Part shown: positions 57,389 through 64,000 of the stretch, piece by piece | Layout: the number at the start of each line of letters is the position of its first letter | Position numbering within the stretch: the first letter of the stretch is position 1 | Assembly: GCA_902729315.2 (NCBI GenBank) | Contig: LR746273.1 | Span: 625,001 to 689,000, forward strand | DNA length: 64,000 nt | Reading direction: 5' to 3' | Source: Spirodela intermedia | Taxonomy: Eukaryota; Streptophyta; Magnoliopsida; Alismatales; Araceae | The notes under the pieces: generated by a model | The model's database searches: none | What the model was told of the DNA's origin: nothing | The model's input: only the letters and a program-made list of their open reading frames with translations | Translations under genes and position numbers: made by a program

Positions 57389-57611
57389 CCTCCTAAATGC
57401 TCAGGATTCTGGTGCATCACTGACGCATCGTCGTCGTGATGCCAGAACTCTGTTTTCCTACTTTCAACTTACTTTACACTTTATTTAATGATAATTTTTG
57501 TGATTTTAATTTATCAAAATATACTTTCTTCAATTACGATTCTTTTGGCTTTTACAGATCTTAATTTGATCAATTAAATTGTTTGTAATCGTTTATGTAA
57601 GAATCATTGGA

Positions 57612-58829
57612 TGATAAGTCTTCATTATCATGAGTTAATAATTAGTAAATAATATATTTTTAGCCTTAACTCATGATAAATACACTTATATTTGTGTTAA
57701 AGTATGATTTGTGGTTTTTAGTTGATTAACGTGAATTTTCGGATAATATATGATTTTATATGATTTTTACAGTTTTCAGATAAATGAAGAACAAGAAATT
57801 AAAAAATATTGCAAAATGGGGGGACTTGCCAGCCAGTCGAGCCCGCAAGCAGGTCGGAAGCGCAGTCGGGGAGTAGTTGCAAGTAGGGGCTTGAGCAGCT
57901 TAGCTTGGACTGATAGGGGCATGTGTACACCACTCCCCTTCCACGTCATCGGTGGCCAGCCGGCTGTGGGACAAGGAGTGGTCGTACACGCAAGAGAAAG
58001 GACTTTAAAAGCTAACATTACTATATATTCGCCTGAAAAATCAGTGCACAACCAATGTGGGACTAAACCCGTGTCACACCTTCCTCACAGGCGGGTGATC
58101 GGCGTGGGTTCGAATCCTCCCAGAGTCAAAATTCATATATTTTTATCTGATTATCATGACTTTCCTGTAGATCGCCAGTGAAGGATTAAGCAACGAGAAT
58201 CGTTAGATCATCAGTAAAAATCTCGTCAACACAATTCACGGAGCATTGCTACTAAAATTGCTGAACGATTCGCGATAAAAGGATTGCAAATCCATCGAGT
58301 AAATCATCTCCAATTGATCAACGAACAAGCTGTCGTCGGGAAGAGGACAATCTGCCGAGAGACAAATCGCCACCTCCTGAGAACATACCGGATGCGATGA
58401 AGAGCCTCCTCTTACTACGTGGACCTGAAGATGAAGCTCCCTGACATGCGCCCCACCTCCATCCAGCTCCTCTCCATCGGGTGACAGCCGCCGAAGAGCC
58501 GCAAAGTCACCGTTTTTCCGCTCTGTCGGGTGACAACCGCTAGAGACGATTCGACGACCCACTTCATTGATCTCTAGACTTCACGAGAAGATCTAGAGAT
58601 TGCCCATGTCGTCTTTGTCCAAGGAGAGCCTTCGAGGCCATGGACACTGCACGACGATCCTTTCGAACGTTCAAGATTCCAGTGCATCGTCGACGCATTG
58701 CCGTCGCGACATTAGAACTCTGTTTTCCTACTTTCAATTTTTTTTATGCTTCATTTAGTTATAATTTTTGTGTTTTTAAGTTACCAAAATATACTTTGTT
58801 CAATTACGATTCTTCCGGCTTTTATAGAT
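57612..58829 (+). mobile_element. 5' LTR of the pol-bearing Athila element, 3'-truncated and fused to pol
   Basis: It starts TGATAAGTCTTC and follows the LTR to GGCTTTTATAGATC (58829), where the last 450 bp or so of the LTR, the primer site, gag and protease are missing and RT begins at once. It shares distinctive changes with the 3' LTR at 62824 (for example ACAGTTTTCAGATAAATGAAG), so the two belong to one element. GGTTCGAATCC is at 58107-58117. Confidence 0.82.
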
Positions 58830-59400
58830 CACGGTTATAAAAAACGAAAATGGGGATGAAATACAAACAAGACTAACTATCGGTTGGCGAGTTTGCATTG
58901 ATTATAGAAAATTAAATTCAGTTACTAGAAAAGATCATTTTCCCCTTACCATTTACTGATCAAATTCTAGAAAAATTAGCTGGAAAAAACTTTTTTTATT
59001 TTCTAGATGGATACTCTAGTTATAATCAAATTTATATAAACCCTTTAGATCAAGAAAAAATAACTTTCACTTGTCCATTTGGTACTTTTGCTTTTAAACG
59101 CATGCCTTTTGGTCTGTGTAATGCTCCAGTCACATTTCAAAGATGTATGTTGTCTATTTTTTCTGATATGATTGGAAAATACATGGAAATTTTTATGGAC
59201 GATTTTTCTATTTTTGGTGAATCATTTGATAAATGCTTAAATCATTTACAGCATGTACTTGAGAAATACATAGAGAAAAAATTAGTTTTGAGTTGGGAGA
59301 AATCATATTTTTTGGTTAAAGAGGGAGTTGCGTTGGGTCATATTGTGAGTGAAAGGGGTTTAGAGGTGAATAGAGCAAAAAATTGATATTATATTTAAAA
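58830..59400 (+). pseudogene. Athila reverse transcriptase
   Basis: It starts inside the RT domain (LTIGWRVCIDYRKLNSVTRK at about 58872) and continues through FLDGYSSYNQ, FTCPFGTFAFKRMPFGLCNA and the active site FMDD (59192-59203) to GVALGHIVSERGLEV. The fingers upstream of the first block, protease and gag are absent. A frame change occurs near 58940. The motif set MPFGLCNAP and FMDDFSIFG is typical of the Athila lineage. Confidence 0.87.
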
Positions 59401-60000
59401 TAAAACCTCCAAATTCAGTAAAATAGATTATATCTTTCTTGGGTCATGTAGGTTATTACAGAAAACTTATTTAGGATTTTTCAAAAATTTCTAAACCTCT
59501 CACCATGTTATTATCTAAAGATGTGCCTTTTAATTTTGATGAGAAATACTTTGAGTTTTTTTCCGAAATAAAAAGATTACTTACTGAGGCACCTATTTTA
59601 CAAGCTCCTGATTGGTCCCTTCCCTTTGAAATAATGTGTGATGCATCGAATTATGTAGTGGGGGCCGTTCTAGGACAAACAAAAGTGTCAAAACCCATAG
59701 TAATTTCATATGCTAGTAAAACTACATCCAATGTTCAATTAAATTATACCACGACTGAAAAAGAGTTGTTAGCTGTAGTATTTTCATTAGAAAGGTTTAG
59801 ATCATATATTTTGGGAGCTAAAATTATTATTTATACTAATCATGCAACATTAAAATATTTGTTAAAAAAGAAAGATGCAAAGCCACATTTATTAAGATGG
59901 ATTTTATTGTTGTAGAAATTTGACTTAGAAATAAAAGATAAAAAAGGTTTTTAGAATATTGTTGCTGACCATCTTTCTAGATTAAGTGATACAGGAATAA
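59400..60000 (+). pseudogene. Athila RNase H
   Basis: The frame 59505-59915 carries APDWSLPFEIMCDASNYVVG with the catalytic Asp, VVISYASKT-type and TTTEKELLAVVFSLERFRSY blocks, and THATLKYLL (usually DH; here NHA). KKGF*NIVADHLSRL follows after a TAG at 59914 and another stop. Confidence 0.85.
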
Positions 60001-60099
60001 ATGCAGCACCTTTACAAGATGCATTTTCAAATGAACAATTGATGGCAGCTCAACATCAACCATCACCATGATATGCACATATTGTTAATTTTCTAGTTT

Positions 60100-61229
60100 C
60101 TGAAAAAACTCTAGAATAGTGGGATAAAAATAGAAAACATCATTTCTTTTCTAAGATTAGAAATTATTTTTGGCATGATCCTGATTTATATTACTTGGGC
60201 AATAATCAAATTTTAAGGAGATGTGTTCCAGAAGAAGAATATCATAGCATTATTAACATGTGTCATTCATCTAACTGTGGAGGACATTTCTCTAGACGAA
60301 AAATAGCTGCAAAAATTTTTCAATGTGGTTTTTATTGGCCTACAATCATTAGAGATTCTATAGAATTTAGTAGAACATGTATTTCATGCCAATCTATAGG
60401 TAACATGAGTAAAAAAGATGAAATGCCCATGAGTAACATGTTAGTAGTCGAAATTTTTGATGTATGAGGAATAGATTTCATGGGCCCCTTCCCATCAGCT
60501 GAAAAATATGAATATATTTTGCTTGCTGTTGATTATGTGTCGAAGTGGGTGGAAGCTATTCCTACTAGAACTAATGATCATAAAATCGTGATGAAATTTG
60601 TGCAGGAAAATATTTTTTCGAGATTTAGATGTCCTAGAGTAATTATTAGTGATGGAGGAACACATTTTACAAATAAACATTTCAAAGAACTGTTGAAAAA
60701 GAATGGAGTACACCATAGAGTAGCCACTCCATATCATCCCCAAACAAATGGGCAAGCTGAAGTAGCAAATAGGGAAATCCAAAGAATTTTGAGAAAAATA
60801 GTTAGACCAGATTGGAAAAATTGGCCCACGAAATTACAAGAGGCATTATGGGTTTATAGAACAGTTTATAAAAATCTCATAGGTATGTCCCCATTTCGTC
60901 TCATTTTTGGAAAGCCATGTCATCTTCTTGTGGAAATAGAGCATAAAGTATTATGGGCTATACAAAATTTATGTATGGATGAAAAATTAGCTGGTGGGCA
61001 TAGAATTTTTCAGCTACATGAACTAGAGGAGTTGAGGAATGAAGCTTATGAAAATAATAGAATATATAAAGAAAAAACTAAAACTTTTCATGATCATACG
61101 GCTGTCATGATTAAAGATCCTAAAAGTGATCATAACTTTAAGGTAAATGGACATCGGCTTAAACATTACATAGAACATGAACGTCTTGTAAAAAAAGAAA
61201 TTTTATTATTAAAAGAAATTCAAGAGTAA
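60100..61229 (+). pseudogene. Athila integrase
   Basis: The zinc-binding His-His-Cys-Cys module is intact (HSSNCGGHF...CISCQS, about 60260-60405). After a TGA at 60465-60467 where Trp is expected, the core carries the first Asp in AVDYVSKWVEA, the second in IISDGGTHF, and the Glu in NGQAEVANREIQRIL. The C-terminal domain continues to 61229 in one open frame of 249 codons (60480-61229). With a single early stop this is the best-preserved transposon protein in the window. No chromodomain follows. Confidence 0.87.
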
Positions 61230-62823
61230 GACCAAGGAGTCCAGCTGGAGACATTAAATTCAGCGCTGCATGGGAGGCAACCCATGGTTTTTATTTCATT
61301 ATGTTTGATTTTTTTTTTAAGCTCTACTTTTCTTAGAATTTCGTAGTACTGATTTTTGTATTTGTTTTTTTTTCGAAAAAGTGTAGGAGGAGTGTAAGAT
61401 GAAGTGGAAAATTAAAAATGAGGTTGAGGTGATGTCTTTCTGAGCTTCATCATTTATGAAAATATTTTTAATGCTTAACTTTGCAGATATGCATGCTTCA
61501 CTTGAAAATTATATTTTCTGCATATTCTGTTTCGAGTTTTCTATGTCGTTGAGGACAATGTCATTTTTAAGTTGGGGGGTGAAGTATTCATTATTTTATG
61601 CTGTAAGACGATTAAGAACATGTGTTTCCATTTTATTCAACTATGAATAGCAACAAAAAAAATAAAAATAAAATAAAATTAAGAAAAACTACAACATTTA
61701 TATTTTGGTTTTCTCTCAGAAACAACAAATTGTCAAAAACAGTAGACAAAAAATAGCCTGAAATTTGAAATTCTAGAAGACCTTTTTCTCACATTTCAAT
61801 CCCCTAGATATATATTACTGAAATTCGAAATTACAGCTATAAAGAGGATAGTTTTGATTTATTTTGACAAATTTATTGCTGCTAAAAATAGAACTGAAAA
61901 TATAAAAGAAAATTGTCAGAACTATCTAATTTACAAATTCCTTACATCATATTGCATGCATGAAAAATTAAATCAATTAGACTGATTGATACCAAAAGAT
62001 ATTAGGAAGATTATTATTGAGTCAAAAGAATGATCTAGTAGCATGAAATGTTGGAATACTCCTTGGATACATGATAGATAACATGGATTTGATTTTACAG
62101 ATTTTCACTTCATGATCTTGATGGATAGTATTTACTTCATGTGAAAATTTGATTGATCATTTGAGTTTAATGGAGATTTTTGTACCCTGATCTATAGGAC
62201 TTATGAGGAGAAATCACTTATTTCGAAAAAAAAGAAGAAGAGAAAGTAATGTGAAAAATCTAGAAACGAAGAGTACACATGGAGGGTGTGAGACATCATT
62301 CTCATTGTTGAAAATTGTGCATAGAAAAACACTTGCTGAAAAATAAGTGAATAAAGTGAAAGCCCTAAAAATGAAGAGTACACATGGAGGGTGTGAGACA
62401 TCATTCTTATTGTCGAAATTTGTCTACAAGAAAAGCTACTTATTCACTATTTATAAAAAAAAAAGGAAGAAATATAGTGCAAACTTCATAAATCAAGTCA
62501 TAGAAAAAAGGAAATGTAAGATCAATATTATTCTTGGATGAGTATTGATAATTGGAACATCTTGTAAATACATCTATGAGTGAAGAAGTGATAAAGATGT
62601 GAATAGAAGAAGTGAAGTCTAGATTGTTATTCCAAGGAGTGTTTAAACATTTAAGTGCTTGACATCATTCTTAAATACTTGATATAAGAATCCAAAGTGT
62701 TTAAAGGTGCATCATTTCTAATTTTTTTTTTTTTTGTATTGAAATATGATGTTTGAGATTTATAAAATTTTATTTTCGTAATTCCATTACTAAGGGACTA
62801 GGAATGATTTAAGTTGGGGGGTG
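61230..62823 (+). mobile_element. Athila 3' untranslated region and polypurine tract
   Basis: It aligns with 8791-10335, from GCGCTGCATGGGAGGCAACCCATGG to TTAAGTTGGGGGGTG. Within it AAATGAAGAGTACACATGG...GTGTGAGACATCATTCT is repeated (about 62264 and 62369). There is no coding potential. Confidence 0.72.
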
Positions 62824-64000
62824 TGATAAGTCTTTATTATCATGAGTTAATAATTAATAAATAATATAGTTTTAGCCTTAACTCATAATAAATACACTTA
62901 TATTTGTGTTAAAGTATGATTTGTGGTTTTCAGTTGATTAACATGAATTTTTGGGTAATATGTGATTTTATATGATTTTTACAGTTTTCAGATAAATGAA
63001 GAACAAGAAATAAAAAATATTGCAAAATGGGAAGACCCGCCGGCCAGCCGGGCCCGCAAGCAGGTCAGAAGCGCAGTCGGGGAGTAGTTGTGAGCAGGGG
63101 CTCGAGTGGCTTAGCTTGGACTGATAGGGGCACGTGTACGCCACTCCCCTTCCACGTCACTGGTGGCCAGCCGGCCGTGGGGCAAGGAGTGGTCGTACAC
63201 GCAAGAGAAGGGACTTTGAAAGCTAATATTACTATATATTCACCCGAAAAATCGGCGTACAACCGATGTGAGACTAAACCCGCGTCACACCTTCCTCATA
63301 GGCGGGCGATCGACACAGGTTCGAATCCTCCTAGAGTAAAAATTCATATATTTTTATCTGATTATCGCGACTTTCCTGTAGATCATTAGTGAAGGATTAA
63401 GCAACGAGAATCACTAGATCATCAGCAAAAATCTCGTCAACACGATTCACGGAGCATTGCTACTAAAATTGCTAAACAATTCACATTAAAAGGATCTCGA
63501 ATCCATCGAGTAAATCATCTCCGATTGATCGACGAACAAGCCGTTATCGGGAAGAAGACGATCCACCAGGAGACGAGTTGCCACCTCTTGAGAGCATACC
63601 GAATACGATGAAGAGCCTCCTCTTGCTGCGCAAACCTGAGGATGAAGCTCTTTGACACACGCCCCACTTCCATCCAGCTCCTCTCCGTCAGGTGACAGAT
63701 GCCGAAGAGCCGCAAAGTCACCGTTTTTTCGCTCCGCCGGGTGACAGCCGTCAGAGACGATTCGACAACCCACTTCATTGATCTCTAGACTTCGCGAGAA
63801 GACCTAGAGACTGCCCACGTCGTCTTTGTCCAAGGAGAGCCTTCGAGGCCGTGGACACTGCACGACGATCCTCCCGAACGCTCAAGATTCCAGTGCATCA
63901 CTGACGCATCGCCGTCGTGATGCCGGAACTCTGTTTTCCTGCTTTCAATTTCTTTATGCTTCATTTAGTGATAATTTTTGTGTTTTTAAGTTACCAAAAT
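62824..64000 (+). mobile_element. 3' LTR of the pol-bearing Athila element (runs off the window)
   Basis: It starts TGATAAGTCTTTATTATCATG after the polypurine tract and matches the LTR at 57612. It is still mid-LTR at base 64000 (GTTACCAAAAT). It contains a TATA-like ACTATATATTCACC (about 63231) and GGTTCGAATCC (63318-63328). Frames at 63027-63778 are LTR shadows. Confidence 0.85.

Larger units (their letters stand above)
55393..57611 (+). mobile_element. Athila LTR inserted in RNase H, itself interrupted twice
   Basis: It begins TGATAAGTCTTC directly after the RNase H codons (left flank GCAGA). It runs to 56454, resumes at 57389 after a nested LTR, and is cut at 57611 by the next element. 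It contains a TATA-like TAGTATATATTCACC (about 55810) and GGTTCGAATCC (55907-55917). The nested LTR returns at exactly the next base of the host LTR, showing a clean insertion. Confidence 0.82.

Noticed and set aside
63105-63330. tRNA gene or SINE in the Athila LTR (A-box-like TGGCTTAGCTTGG plus B-box-like motif)
   Set aside because: The A-box-like word occurs only in the youngest two copies and is about 210 bp from the B-box-like motif. No cloverleaf can be drawn.

Overview
The window is nuclear DNA from a flowering plant. The intronless or intron-poor genes with very GC-rich coding sequence suggest a monocot, but the species cannot be named from the sequence. Two AT-rich, transposon-dominated flanks (about 1-17.2 kb and 47.2-64 kb) enclose a gene-bearing island (about 17.5-47 kb).

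Left flank (1-17.2 kb): old, CpG-poor relics of one Athila-like Ty3/gypsy family. Two LTRs lie in inverted orientation (652-3590) between imperfect copies of a 57-bp sequence. They are followed by a decayed element with a duplicated 5' LTR region (4903-6116), a tRNA-Asp-type primer binding site, gag plus an uncharacterised reading frame but no pol, and a complete 3' LTR (to 12081). The 5 kb after that holds no recognisable gene.

Gene island: RAF1, a chloroplast Rubisco assembly chaperone (17666-19000); a cluster of 2-oxoglutarate/Fe(II) dioxygenase genes with one broken copy (19390-19913), one intact two-exon copy (25927-27150) and one ancient relic (30285-30860); a Copia retrotransposon with non-canonical TA...TA LTR ends and a 5-bp target duplication between the first two dioxygenase copies (20700-25559); a kinesin-light-chain-related TPR protein (31972-34418); a RING-H2 ATL ubiquitin ligase on the minus strand (35419-36306); a group IX ERF transcription factor (39760-40413); and a tandem pair of secreted kiwellins (41456-42106 and 45971-46618). 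The ATL, ERF and kiwellin genes are all of kinds linked to stress or pathogen response, and the long ATL-ERF intergenic region is rich in W-box cores. Nothing shows that they form a functional cluster.

Right flank (47.2-64 kb): a nested stack. An Athila LTR fragment is cut by a chromovirus-like gypsy element (LTR 47499-49574, gag, protease, RT, RNase H). That element is interrupted by a reverse-oriented solo Athila LTR (50736-52360) and by a forward Athila LTR (from 55393). The forward LTR is itself interrupted by another LTR with a perfect ACGAT target duplication (56455-57383) and by a third Athila element (from 57612), whose 5' LTR is fused directly to pol and whose 3' LTR runs off the window.

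No convincing tRNA, rRNA, CRISPR or organellar insertion was found. I found no clear novel cellular system. The most unusual material is in the mobile elements: a gag-only and a pol-only member of one Athila family, a non-canonical Copia beside genes, reuse of one insertion target, and a pol frame closed almost only by TAG codons.
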